In this document: piece by piece, positions 50,605-59,484 of the stretch
Layout: every line of letters starts with the position of its first letter
Position numbering within the stretch: position 1 is the stretch's first letter
Source: Alphaproteobacteria bacterium
GTDB lineage: Bacteria; Pseudomonadota; Alphaproteobacteria; RF32; CAG-239
DNA: 64,000 bases
Direction: 5' to 3'
Assembly (NCBI GenBank): GCA_900769705.1
Contig: CAAGHP010000003.1
Span: 52,088 to 116,087 of the forward strand
Translations under genes and position numbers: made by a program
Notes under the pieces: generated by a model
Databases searched by the model: none
What the model was told of the DNA's origin: nothing
What the model saw: only the letters and a program-made list of their open reading frames with translations

Positions 50605-51735
50605 ATGTTAAAAAAATTAGGAATATTATCGGCTGCTTGCTTTGTGTTGCTTGGCTGCCAAATTGCAAAAGAAGAAGAGCCGATCAGACCGCAGACGGTT
50701 CCAGAAGTGGCGTTTCAGCAGCCGACCATAAAAATGCCTAAATCAATCATTGTTTGCCGCGCTAAGCAATGCGCACCGGCGCAGGCAACCATGTCAAAGG
50801 AATATATCTATAACACGCTGCTGCACATGCTGGATAGTAATGCCCGCAAGCGTGCTCCGGTTTGCGCAGCCGATGCCAACACGCATGCCTGCACAGAAGA
50901 ATATGTTTCCATGCCGATAACAGTAGGCATTACTCCAGCCTATTTGTATATTGACGATGTCAAAATTACCGATGTTTCAATCAGCCGCAAAAATACTTCG
51001 GCCTTGGATTTGATTTTGAATTGGAATATTACTTATAACGGACAGACGCCTGTTTGTCGTCCGAGCAAAACTTTGCTGTATGCTAAAAATATCAATAACG
51101 TGATTATGGAAGATAACGGCTATGCCTGCAAGCTGACAACTATCGGCACCAGCACCGTAAAAACTTTATTTGCCATAGATTATATCGATTTGGACTATAA
51201 CTATATCGGCGGTTTTTATTCAATCGGTTTATCTGGACCGGCTTTCGGCGGCGGTTCAGGCTATATGCTGTTGCGCCTGCCGGAAGATATTTCGATGAAT
51301 CCGAAAGATTTTCAGGTTAAAAAAGAAGAGAAAAAGCCGGCAGCTCAGTTAGAGTCTGTCCCTTATGTTCCGGCTCCTGTTCAATACTATCAGCAGCCGG
51401 CAATACCTCAGCCGGTTGTGCCGCAAGCTCAGCCGGTTGTACCGCAAGCTCAGCCGTATGCCGCAGCTCAGACACAGGTTCAGGCTCCGGCAGTGCCGTC
51501 TCAGCCTAAAGAGCCGGCTCCGAATGTGGATACAATCATAAAATATAATCATGCGGCTCAAGCCTATGACAAAGCCAAAGCTCAAATCGCAAAAAAGAAA
51601 AAAGAAGAGGCTGAGGCTGTTACATACGAGGGCGTGAAAGTATTTCCGGTCAAGCATACCAATTTAGCCGATAAGCCGAAGACTCCTTCCGATAAAAATG
51701 AGTTGACGGAATACCGCAAATATGATAAAAAGTAG
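50605..51735 (+). CDS. Lipoprotein with Pro/Gln-rich repeats
   Basis: 376 residues. Lipobox LLGC (Cys18). Residues 30-230 form a folded domain with six or more Cys (CRAKQCAP, VCAADANTHAC) and glycine-rich GGGSGYMLLRL. Residues 250-310 are low complexity with repeated QPVVPQAQ units, then a charged helix of KAKAQIAKKKKEEAE type. An AAGG site precedes the ATG. This domain plan (folded domain, then extended Pro/Gln linker) resembles envelope-spanning pilus or conjugation lipoproteins, but I cannot name it. Confidence 0.75.
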   Translation: MLKKLGILSAACFVLLGCQIAKEEEPIRPQTVPEVAFQQPTIKMPKSIIVCRAKQCAPAQATMSKEYIYNTLLHMLDSNARKRAPVCAADANTHACTEEYVSMPITVGITPAYLYIDDVKITDVSISRKNTSALDLILNWNITYNGQTPVCRPSKTLLYAKNINNVIMEDNGYACKLTTIGTSTVKTLFAIDYIDLDYNYIGGFYSIGLSGPAFGGGSGYMLLRLPEDISMNPKDFQVKKEEKKPAAQLESVPYVPAPVQYYQQPAIPQPVVPQAQPVVPQAQPYAAAQTQVQAPAVPSQPKEPAPNVDTIIKYNHAAQAYDKAKAQIAKKKKEEAEAVTYEGVKVFPVKHTNLADKPKTPSDKNELTEYRKYDKK

Positions 51736-51751
51736 CTTTCTGAACTCCTTG

Positions 51752-51780
51752 ATACCGCTTGTCACAAGCGGTATTTTTTT
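51752..51780 (+). terminator. Rho-independent terminator
   Basis: ATACCGCTTG-TCA-CAAGCGGTAT followed by T residues, 16 bases after the Pro/Gln lipoprotein gene. Confidence 0.9.
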
Positions 51781-51790
51781 GTATAACATC

Positions 51791-51819
51791 TTGTCAAAAC
51801 AAAAAAAATGTGTTACTGT
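51791..51819 (+). promoter_or_regulatory. Promoter of the 1287-residue lipoprotein
   Basis: TTGTCA, 17-base spacer, TACTGT, followed by the same AATAATGTA string that follows the promoter at 46112. Confidence 0.6.
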
Positions 51820-52168
51820 AATAATGTAAAAATATTACCATTAGATGCTTATTATGCCTATTATTGTCGGAAAGATAGCCGTATGTTTTGATTAAAGAAA
51901 CTTTGCAGCTTTATCTTTTCGCTGGTAATTTTGCGCTATTTTATCTTTCCTGCTTTTGCAAGGACACTATATACCCTTCATAAATCCAGTCAATTTTTGA
52001 AGGCCGAGTTTTTGTTTAAAAACATTCTGACTGACGTTGAATTTTTGGATGTAATGGTTTCTCCAATTCTTTCGGCGTCCCGCTTTATACGGAAAATGCT
52101 TTTAATTGCAAAAACAGTTGAGAAAAAGAAACCAATTTGTGTAAAATTATAAATTTTCATATACAGTT

Positions 52169-55100
52169 ATGGTACGTAAATTTCATTTTAACGTCATTTT
52201 GACGGTATTCGCTATGTTAGTTTGTGCATTCTTTTCTTGCACAAATGAGGAAGTAGAGGTATTCGACGGCAAACCTGCCGTTGACGGTTGGAAGTATGTC
52301 AACAGCTTGAAGCACGATATTGATTCTTCTCGTGTCGGTTCGGTTCGCGACTATATGACCAGTACTAGCAAGGCCTATTCTACTTCAGGCAGTAACTATA
52401 CTGATTCTGTGATTATCTATCGCAATCCGGAATTAAATGCTGCGTTAAAGGTAGCTAAGTCCGGATATGAAATCACGGAAGACTTGATTAACAGTCAGGT
52501 CGTTTCTTCTGATATCAAGCGCAGCTACGCTGTTGACGGCAGTGCAAGCGATGTATATTGGGAGAGAGATACTGTAAGAATCGTGCTCAACGATGGTCAG
52601 ATTTTATCAGTGCCTGTAAATATCAGCACTTATTCTCTGACTTATCAGAGCAACCGCTTCTTTTCTGGTAGTGATACATTGATTAGCGCGCGTTTGTATT
52701 CAGTCAGAAATTTGCCTGTTTCAGATACTCGTGCTTCTTATGTTTCCAAAAAATTCAACACCGAATATACGGTAGAGTTGAGTATTTCCGAAAAGAATGT
52801 GGCTTCTCCAAAGCATTTTTTGCTTTATCTCAAAGGTTATGCTTTGCGTTATCTGCTTGCCAATGATGACATTGATCATGTTGCTGTAGAAAACAAGAAC
52901 CGTGTGGTAATTGATGCAACAACCGAGAGATGTTCATTTGATGAGGTTATTTATATGAAGAGCGGCGAGGTAAAACGAACCGGCAAAAGCATTGTTTTGA
53001 ACCGCTTGTTTAAGGGTATTGATCCTTATGATAAGTATGTCAACAGCTTTGCTTATGCTTTTCTCAAATCTAACGGTTTGAGCAATGGTTCCGAGTATTT
53101 TGCCCGCACTGATGGAAATTGGTCTGTTTATGGTCGTACTAACAAGTATTCTGCCGACGTTTCCAATAAAATCGCCGCAGAGTTAATTGTTACCGACTAT
53201 ACGCTTTATCACGAGCGTGCCGTCTATAAAGATGCTTATGTTGAAGTTGCGTTTGGATTTGAGGATATTAACGTTTCCGAAGTTTCAAACCGTGTTTCAA
53301 ATGCAGCGTCCGATAAGGATGGTTATGACAAGGCTGTTTTCAACAACGCTGTAAAGGCAACCTATATGACCTATGTTCACGACATTTCCGAGAAAGTTAA
53401 TTTGTATAAGCTTTCTAAGGTTGTGATTGGTTATGATATCCGTGATGCAAAGTTGGAGATTAAGGATGACAAAGTCATTGCTTCTTTGACTTTTGTTGTG
53501 GAATATGCCGACGGTACAGAGGAGCTTCATAATGAATCTCATGAGTTTGCCAGAAGTTTGATTTGTACTACTGATTGGACAGCTAAAGAAAGTATTACCG
53601 ATCATCAAACCGGTGATGCTTCCGTTGAATTAAAGTCTGTTAATAGCCGCAGCGATGGTTTTTGGTCTTTCAGCAATGAAACCAGAAATATTATCACTAA
53701 GGCTCAGCTTCATTCTTCAACTCAGCTCAATAGTTGGACTTCTGTGGATCCTAACGATATTATTTATACTCGTGACGGCCGCAGTTATAAGTTTGACAAG
53801 ATTGAGTTTGCCGCTATCCACAAGGGGGACAATGTTCAGCTTGCCGGCAAAAATGGTAGTATCTCTACCTATAAGTATACCGATAATCTGTCTGTTGTTT
53901 TTGGCGATAATGTTAAAAACACTACAGCTCCGGGTACTATTTTGGTAGACGGTAAAACCGCAGCAGGCTACGAAATCCGCGACAGCAAACTTGATGTTAA
54001 GGACAACAGCGTTACTGCATCTTTGACTTTTGTAACCAAGTATATTGACGGCTCAGAAGCTACAGAGGCCGTATCCAAAACCTTTCCACGTTCGCTCGTT
54101 TGTAATTCAAATTGGACTTCACGCGAGCAAAACGCTAATCAGACAACGGCTAATCCTAGCTTTGTCATGAGTGGAACAGAAGTGGTTATGGATGGTAACT
54201 GGACTTATCTCAAAGAGACAAAGACTATTACCGCGATTGCGACTCTTAATGCTTCTTCAAAGGAAAACAGCTGGACGGCAGTTGACCCTAACAGCATTGT
54301 TTATACCCGCGAAGGCGTCAGCTGTGAATTTACTAAGTTAAAGTTTGATATTGCCTATGTAAGTGCAGACGCCAAGCTTGCCAACAAGGTTAATTTGGTA
54401 GAAACATATAAGTATGCCAACACCATTAACGTGATGTTTGGTAACAATACAGTTGCTACCACAGCTCCCGGCACTATTATTGTTGAAAAGAATCGTGAAA
54501 TTGTCGGCCGCGAATTCCGCGACAAGAACATTGTTATCAATGATAACAGTGTGACGGCTTCCGTTACTTTTGTAACAAAGTACAATGATGGTACCGAAGA
54601 TATAGAGAAGGTTTCTAAGAGTTTTGCTCGTTCTTTGAAGTGTTATACTGATTGGACTGTAAATTCTCAGAATATCAAGCCTACAACTTTGATGGCAGAC
54701 GCAAATTTGAAGAGTTCCAATAATGTTACTGATGGCTTCTGGTCTTATGCAAAAGAGACTTATGACATCACTACTTTAGTGAACTTTGCAGGTTTGGGTG
54801 GAAATTCTCAAACTAACGGCTGGGAAGCAGTTGTACCTAATTCTATTGTTTATACCCGTGACGGTGTAAGCTGTGATTTTGGTAAATTTATGCTTTCTGC
54901 CAAGGAAACCGGTTCAACGGTTAATCTTATCAGTCAGACCGATGTTGAAATGCGCTATAGCTACAAAGATAATATTTCTGTCAGCTATGGCAGCAATACT
55001 GTATCAAGCTCAGCTCCCGGAACTATTATCAACGCAATCACTGTGGTTGATTATGAATTCCGCAACGGAACTTTGACTGTATCTGACGGCAGCGTTAAGG

Positions 55101-56032
55101 CTGAACTCGTTTTTGTTACAAAGTACTCTAACGGTACTGAGAAAACAGAACCTGTCAGCAAGATTTTCCAGCGTATATTCACAACAGAATCTAACTGGAA
55201 GTCTTTTGAGGCCAACGCTAACCAAAGCACCGGTTCTGCCAATGTTGCTCTTTTGAACAGCGAGGCAAAAACTGACGGTTTCTGGAGTTTCAATAATGAA
55301 ACCCGCTCAATTACTACTTCTGCAAAGCTTAATGCTTCAAACCAGACTAACAAATGGAAGTCTGTAGATCCAAACGCTATTGTTTATACCCGCAATGGTA
55401 AAACATACAAGTTTGATGTTTTGAACTTTAATGCTCAGGAAGCAGGCGCAAGTGTTGCAGTGTCATCTGATACTGAAGATATGACAACTTACAGCTATAC
55501 GGATAAGATTAACGTTATGTTCGGCAATAATACCCTAAACGGTTCTGCCCCTGGCGTTATCACTGTAGAAAAGGCTTGGAATCCTGATTTTCCTGCTGAG
55601 TGGGGTAAGTTTGTTTCAGCCGTAGAGACACTTTCTTGCAATGAAGAAAAAACAGACTGGGTGTATGCTTGGTCTTTGCATTTTGAGAAAGGTACTCTCC
55701 CTGTAATAGTTCGTCAGAATGACGCTAAGGCTACTATTGATACTTCGCTTTTTGAATATGATACAAATGCCAAGTTCAATGGTGCAGCTTACAAGAACGG
55801 CAAGTGGAAGAATGCGATTGCTCAGGATAACGACCATTATATGCTGTGGACCAACACAAATGGCCGTGCGATGAATACTTTGTTGTATTCAACAGCAAAG
55901 ATGTGGAAGTGGAATCACGGTAAATCATCTGTTTATAACAGTGACTTTACTTTTGAACTCGGCCACAACGGTTCATCTCTTGTTGTGAAAAAAGACGGCA
56001 AAATCTTCGCCAGCTACAAAGCAGCCAAGTAA
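52169..56032 (+). CDS. Giant modular surface lipoprotein, four-module form
   Basis: 1287 residues, one of the largest genes here. Lipobox FFSC (Cys24, then TNEEV). The N-terminal region (to about 420) and the C-terminal domain (1140-1287, DFPAEWGKFVSA...) are paralogous to the 750-residue protein. Between them are four tandem modules at 421-599, 600-779, 780-960 and 961-1139, each opening with GYEIRD-like residues, passing through SWTSVDPNxIxYTRDG and closing in VMFGNNT...APGTI. The length difference between the proteins (537) equals three modules of 179. No catalytic motif is evident; an adhesin or stalk-like surface protein is the simplest guess. Lysine codons are mixed but mostly AAG. No Shine-Dalgarno sequence. 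Confidence 0.88.
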   Translation: MVRKFHFNVILTVFAMLVCAFFSCTNEEVEVFDGKPAVDGWKYVNSLKHDIDSSRVGSVRDYMTSTSKAYSTSGSNYTDSVIIYRNPELNAALKVAKSGYEITEDLINSQVVSSDIKRSYAVDGSASDVYWERDTVRIVLNDGQILSVPVNISTYSLTYQSNRFFSGSDTLISARLYSVRNLPVSDTRASYVSKKFNTEYTVELSISEKNVASPKHFLLYLKGYALRYLLANDDIDHVAVENKNRVVIDATTERCSFDEVIYMKSGEVKRTGKSIVLNRLFKGIDPYDKYVNSFAYAFLKSNGLSNGSEYFARTDGNWSVYGRTNKYSADVSNKIAAELIVTDYTLYHERAVYKDAYVEVAFGFEDINVSEVSNRVSNAASDKDGYDKAVFNNAVKATYMTYVHDISEKVNLYKLSKVVIGYDIRDAKLEIKDDKVIASLTFVVEYADGTEELHNESHEFARSLICTTDWTAKESITDHQTGDASVELKSVNSRSDGFWSFSNETRNIITKAQLHSSTQLNSWTSVDPNDIIYTRDGRSYKFDKIEFAAIHKGDNVQLAGKNGSISTYKYTDNLSVVFGDNVKNTTAPGTILVDGKTAAGYEIRDSKLDVKDNSVTASLTFVTKYIDGSEATEAVSKTFPRSLVCNSNWTSREQNANQTTANPSFVMSGTEVVMDGNWTYLKETKTITAIATLNASSKENSWTAVDPNSIVYTREGVSCEFTKLKFDIAYVSADAKLANKVNLVETYKYANTINVMFGNNTVATTAPGTIIVEKNREIVGREFRDKNIVINDNSVTASVTFVTKYNDGTEDIEKVSKSFARSLKCYTDWTVNSQNIKPTTLMADANLKSSNNVTDGFWSYAKETYDITTLVNFAGLGGNSQTNGWEAVVPNSIVYTRDGVSCDFGKFMLSAKETGSTVNLISQTDVEMRYSYKDNISVSYGSNTVSSSAPGTIINAITVVDYEFRNGTLTVSDGSVKAELVFVTKYSNGTEKTEPVSKIFQRIFTTESNWKSFEANANQSTGSANVALLNSEAKTDGFWSFNNETRSITTSAKLNASNQTNKWKSVDPNAIVYTRNGKTYKFDVLNFNAQEAGASVAVSSDTEDMTTYSYTDKINVMFGNNTLNGSAPGVITVEKAWNPDFPAEWGKFVSAVETLSCNEEKTDWVYAWSLHFEKGTLPVIVRQNDAKATIDTSLFEYDTNAKFNGAAYKNGKWKNAIAQDNDHYMLWTNTNGRAMNTLLYSTAKMWKWNHGKSSVYNSDFTFELGHNGSSLVVKKDGKIFASYKAAK
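53429..55585 (+). repeat. Four tandem repeats of about 540 bp coding for protein modules
   Basis: Units start at 53429, 53966, 54506 and 55049 and run to 55585 (537, 540, 543 and 537 bp). They are recognisably homologous at protein level but have diverged in DNA, so the expansion is not recent. The single unit in the paralogous gene is 47769-48305. Confidence 0.85.
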
Positions 56033-56056
56033 TTGGTTATCTTTCTAAATAAAAAA

Positions 56057-56087
56057 ACAGCATCTGTTCATCAGGTGCTGTTTTTTT
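56057..56087 (+). terminator. Terminator of the giant lipoprotein gene
   Basis: ACAGCA-TCTGTTCATCAGG-TGCTGT hairpin followed by seven T residues. Confidence 0.9.
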
Positions 56088-56135
56088 ATTTGATAATTGT
56101 CTTTACATTTTTATATTTTCCAGTTACAAAATTTA

Positions 56136-56334
56136 TAGGCATAGAGATATGCCGAGGGCGTCAGAAACCCTTTCTGTAACAGTCGTTATGCATAGCGACT
56201 TAAATTTTATTATGCCGATTTCTGCTTTTGAGCGGATGTCGGCTGAATAAGGCTATGTGCTGAATAAGCCGAGCCGTTTGTTACAGTACGGTTTCTGAAC
56301 ATCCGCCCGCTCTCTAGACAGCGGGTTTTGTTTT
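56136..56334 (+). ncRNA. Structured attenuator leader of the second prepilin gene
   Basis: A promoter TTTACA-17-TACAAA precedes about 200 bases of leader. Perfect stems: GGCATA/TATGCC (56138-56153); TCAGAAACC (56161-56169) with GGTTTCTGA (56290-56298); CTGTAACA (56174-56181) with TGTTACAG (56279-56286); hairpin GTCGTTA-TGCA-TAGCGAC (56182-56199); hairpin GCCGA/TCGGC (56214-56243); GGCT/AGCC (56251-56270). The outermost pair GGGCG (56156-56160) with CGCCC (56304-56308) shares CCC with the terminator stem at 56306-56325, so the two exclude each other. This fits a riboswitch-like element in which the folded form favours read-through. Confidence 0.7.
56306..56334 (+). terminator. Attenuator terminator before the second prepilin gene
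   Basis: CCCGCT-CTCTAGAC-AGCGGG then TTTTGTTTT; the T-run ends 31 bases before the ATG, the same distance as in the leader at 7400. Confidence 0.85.
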
Positions 56335-56364
56335 ATGTGCAACAAAATAAACGGAGTTAGAAAT

Positions 56365-57030
56365 ATGTATAAAAAATTTATGGAAAACGGGCGCTCAATG
56401 ATAGAGATGCTAGGTGTTTTGGCGATTGTCGGCGTTTTAAGTGTCGGAGGTATAGCAGGCTATTCAAAGGCTATGGAGCAGTTTAGACTTAATAAAGTTA
56501 TTGGCGAATACAGTATGCTTATTTTCGGAATGTTGGAACATTTAGATAATTTTAAAAATACTAAAACCGGTATGACTGAAGAAGCAGAAGTTTTTACGGT
56601 GGCTCAATCACTCAATTTGGTGCCGCAAAGTTGGAGCAGAATAAACAATCTGCAATATAAAGATTCCTTGGGTAATATGATTCAGTTGTGGATTTTGCCG
56701 GAATACGGGCTTGCCGAAAACGCTAAAGTTTTGACTTTTGATTTTTATTTGGGCGGTGTTACACCTGATAATAATAATAAAAATGTTTCCGCAAACTTTT
56801 CGGCTAAACTCTGTATGGATATATATCAAAAAATTGCGATTCCTTTGCATAATGTTGCGTGGAATGCAAATCTCTATCGTTCCGGCGGTGAAAGTCATAT
56901 TATTGCCGGAGATAAAGCTTGCGACGGTACGCAAAAATGCTTAAATAACATAACATTGGCTGAAATTCACAATATTTGCAGCACCTGCACGCAAGGCGGA
57001 GAACTCTGTGCCATTGCTATGCATTTTTGA
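56365..57030 (+). CDS. Prepilin-like protein
   Basis: 221 residues from the ATG at 56365, which has GGAG upstream. The leader is nine residues (MYKKFMENG), then RSMIEMLGVLAIVG with Glu14 as the conserved Glu5, and GGIAGYSKAM. The first 30 mature residues are nearly identical to the prepilin at 6535, while the C-terminal domain differs; it has Cys pairs ACDGTQKC and CSTC for disulfides. It could be a type IV pilin, pseudopilin or surface protein. Its 3' end overlaps recF by 14 bases on the opposite strand. The 56033-56364 gap holds the terminator and leader only. Confidence 0.9.
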   Translation: MYKKFMENGRSMIEMLGVLAIVGVLSVGGIAGYSKAMEQFRLNKVIGEYSMLIFGMLEHLDNFKNTKTGMTEEAEVFTVAQSLNLVPQSWSRINNLQYKDSLGNMIQLWILPEYGLAENAKVLTFDFYLGGVTPDNNNKNVSANFSAKLCMDIYQKIAIPLHNVAWNANLYRSGGESHIIAGDKACDGTQKCLNNITLAEIHNICSTCTQGGELCAIAMHF

Positions 57031-58231
57031 CAACGTGGTTGTTTTTTACTTCAAAAAATTGCGATATGTTTTTGATTGTGTCAAAATTTTGCGGTTCGGT
57101 GGAAGTTATCCAAGCCTGTAGGTGCAGATTGGCAATTTTGCTTAGCAAAGCATCGCGCTTTTTATCATCCAAGTGAGTTGTGACTTCGTCCAGCAGCAGG
57201 ACAGGGGCAAAGCCTTTGTCAAGAATCTGACATTTTGTTTGCGCTAAAATTATGCTGACGAGCAAGGCTTTTTGTTCGCCGGTAGAGCATAATTCCGCCG
57301 GCATATTTTTTTTCTTAAAGTAAACCTTGAAGTCTGTGCGGTTTACACCGTCAACATAGTCATTATATAAAACATTGCGGCGCTGTTTGGCTAGCTGTTC
57401 AATATAAAATTGCTCAACTTTGACGGCGGGCAGGGTGTCCAGCATTTTTTCTATGGTGCCGTCCAATTCCAGTCGCACATCTGGAAAAACATCATCCGGT
57501 TCATGAGTGATGAAAGTATTGAGGCGGGCAATTAACTCACGGCGCGCGGCGGCGATTGCCACACCAAGAGTCGCCATATCTGTTTCCACCGATTGTAGCC
57601 AATGTTCATCAGCGTGTCCGGCTTTCAGAATCTGGAACCATTGACGGTACAAATGTTCAAAATTAGCCGTGCGTTTGGCATGCTCCAAATCAAAAGCGTA
57701 AACCAGCCGGTCTAAAAAACTGCGCCGCGGCTGAGTTCCTCCCAAAAAAAGTCTGTCCATTTGCGGAGTGACCCAAATTGCCGACACATATTTTCCGAGC
57801 TCTGATTGCTGCGTCATTTTTTGTTGGTTGATTTTAACGATTCGCCGTTCAAAATTTTTAATTTCCTCATCTTCTGCATCTTCACGGAAACTTTTTTGTG
57901 TGCCGGTGCCAATCAGATATTCTTCATTATTTTTCAAAATTTCCGCGGCTACACTCCAGCCGCTGTTGAGATTTAAAATCTCTTCTTCCGGCGGCAATAT
58001 GCGTTTGATATCTGCCAGTTTGGCACTGCGCAAGCCACGCCCCGGTGTCAAAAAAGAAATTGCTTCCAAAATATTGGTTTTACCGGAACCATTTTCGCCG
58101 GTAATAACAATCGGAGCTATCTCTGCTTCGATTCGCAGGCTGCGGTAGTTTCTAAAGTCAGATAAAGTCAGGCGTGTAACACCTGACTTTTCTTGAGTAA
58201 TTTCATTTAATTTGGCCGTTAATTCCGACAA
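57017..58231 (-). CDS. recF: DNA replication and repair protein RecF
   Basis: 404 residues, SMC-like ATPase. Walker A VITGENGSGKTNILEAI (about 42-58), signature region STGEQKALLVSIILAQ, Walker B PVLLLDEVTTHLD. With RecO and RecR it loads RecA at gaps. It is one base after dnaN, so the pair is co-transcribed. Confidence 0.95.
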   Translation of the reverse strand: MSELTAKLNEITQEKSGVTRLTLSDFRNYRSLRIEAEIAPIVITGENGSGKTNILEAISFLTPGRGLRSAKLADIKRILPPEEEILNLNSGWSVAAEILKNNEEYLIGTGTQKSFREDAEDEEIKNFERRIVKINQQKMTQQSELGKYVSAIWVTPQMDRLFLGGTQPRRSFLDRLVYAFDLEHAKRTANFEHLYRQWFQILKAGHADEHWLQSVETDMATLGVAIAAARRELIARLNTFITHEPDDVFPDVRLELDGTIEKMLDTLPAVKVEQFYIEQLAKQRRNVLYNDYVDGVNRTDFKVYFKKKNMPAELCSTGEQKALLVSIILAQTKCQILDKGFAPVLLLDEVTTHLDDKKRDALLSKIANLHLQAWITSTEPQNFDTIKNISQFFEVKNNHVVKNA

Positions 58232-58232
58232 C

Positions 58233-59351
58233 TTAGACTCTCATCGGCATCAAAACATAGATAGCGCTGGCATCTGATGTGTCATGAATAACTGACGGTG
58301 AAGCGCCGTCGCTGAAACTGAATTTTGCGGTATCGCCTTTGATTTCTGCCAAAATATCCAGCAAATAGCGGAAGTTGTAGCCTATTTCCAGCGATTCGCT
58401 GTCGTAAGTAGCTTCAATTTCTTCTATGGCACTGCCCAAATCAGGACTTGAAGTTGTAATAATAACGTGATTTTTATTGGCAATCATCTTAATGGCGCGG
58501 GTTCTTTCAGCCACTACTGAAACACGGTCAACCGCTGTAGCCAAGTCTTTTACGTTTAATTCCAGAATCTTATCATTATCTGTAGGAATAACGCGTTCAT
58601 AATCCGGATAGGTGCCGTCAATCAATTTAGAAGCCAAGGTTACGTCAGCTAATGTAAAGCGGACTTTGCTGTCAGACAAAGCAATTTGCACGGATTCGGC
58701 AGAAGTGTCATCCAGTAATTTACGGATTTCACCCACAGTTTTGCGTGGCAGAATTACGCCTTCCATATTGGCGGCGCCTTCCGGCAGCGGAGTTTCTACA
58801 CAAGCCAAGCGGTGGCCGTCGGTCGCAACAATGCGCAGAACTTTGGTTTCGCCTTCATTTTTTGGATGAATATATAAACCATTCAAATAATATCTGGTTT
58901 CTTCGGTAGAGGCTGCAAATTGAGTGCGGTCAATCACATCTTTCAGTTCATCGCGGTTCATTTCAAAATTGGTAGGCAGGGCATCGGTTGAAATAACCGG
59001 AAAATCCTCAACGCCAATGGTGGAAAGTGAAAATTTGGAGCGCCCGGAAGCAATGCTGAGCTGCTCTTTTTCATCCGGATAAGTCAGTTCAATTTCTGAA
59101 CCGTCAGAGAGCTTGCGCACAATGTCATACAGCATATGAGCCGGAGCTGTGATAGCGCCGTTTTCTAAAATCTTAGCGTCTACAATTTCGGTAATCTCCG
59201 TATCCATATCGGTTGCCTTAAAGCTGATACCTTCATTGCTTGCTTCGATTCTCACATTAGACAATACCGGAACCGTATTTCTTTTTTCCACAATATTCTG
59301 TACGTGTCCCAGCGTTTTCAATAAAACAGCTTTTTCAATTGTAAACTTCAT
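58233..59351 (-). CDS. dnaN: DNA polymerase III beta sliding clamp
   Basis: 372 residues, three clamp domains, beginning MKFTIEKAVLLKTLGHVQNI and ending in the conserved YVLMPMRV. Tethers polymerase to DNA. Between dnaA and recF as usual, with 133 bases to dnaA. Confidence 0.98.
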   Translation of the reverse strand: MKFTIEKAVLLKTLGHVQNIVEKRNTVPVLSNVRIEASNEGISFKATDMDTEITEIVDAKILENGAITAPAHMLYDIVRKLSDGSEIELTYPDEKEQLSIASGRSKFSLSTIGVEDFPVISTDALPTNFEMNRDELKDVIDRTQFAASTEETRYYLNGLYIHPKNEGETKVLRIVATDGHRLACVETPLPEGAANMEGVILPRKTVGEIRKLLDDTSAESVQIALSDSKVRFTLADVTLASKLIDGTYPDYERVIPTDNDKILELNVKDLATAVDRVSVVAERTRAIKMIANKNHVIITTSSPDLGSAIEEIEATYDSESLEIGYNFRYLLDILAEIKGDTAKFSFSDGASPSVIHDTSDASAIYVLMPMRV

Positions 59352-59484
59352 TTTTTTTCACCAAATATAATGTTTCTACCAAATATAAAAACGACTCACC
59401 GTTTTTGTTAATTCTTCTCAAAGAGTAGCAAAGTTGTAGCAAAATAAGAAGATAAATTGATGAGTCGTCAACAAGTTTTTTTAC

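Larger units (their letters stand above)
51736..52168 (+). other. Terminator, promoter and long leader of the 1287-residue lipoprotein
   Basis: 433 bases: the terminator of the preceding gene, a promoter at 51791-51819 and then about 340 bases of untranslated leader. Ordered blocks match the leader at 46019-46502, including GTAATA-ATGTAAAA-TATTAC just after the -10 box, AAAACATTCTGACTG (about 52018) and AAACAGTT...GAAACC.ATTTGTG.AAAATT (about 52110-52150). Confidence 0.6.

Noticed and set aside
46019..52168. Assembly chimera with a Bacteroidetes contig as explanation for the odd codon use
   Set aside because: The odd genes alternate with normal-looking ones (nuclease, Pro/Gln lipoprotein with good ribosome sites) and similar small genes occur at 4, 21 and 32 kb, so transfer within one genome is the simpler reading; only read coverage could exclude a chimera fully.
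56136..56334. 6S RNA, tmRNA or an integron attC site as the identity of the prepilin leader
   Set aside because: 6S RNA is normally a single gene with a central bubble, but related copies occur at 7.4 and 3.3 kb; no tag frame for tmRNA; no GTTRRRY/RYYYAAC core pair for attC.
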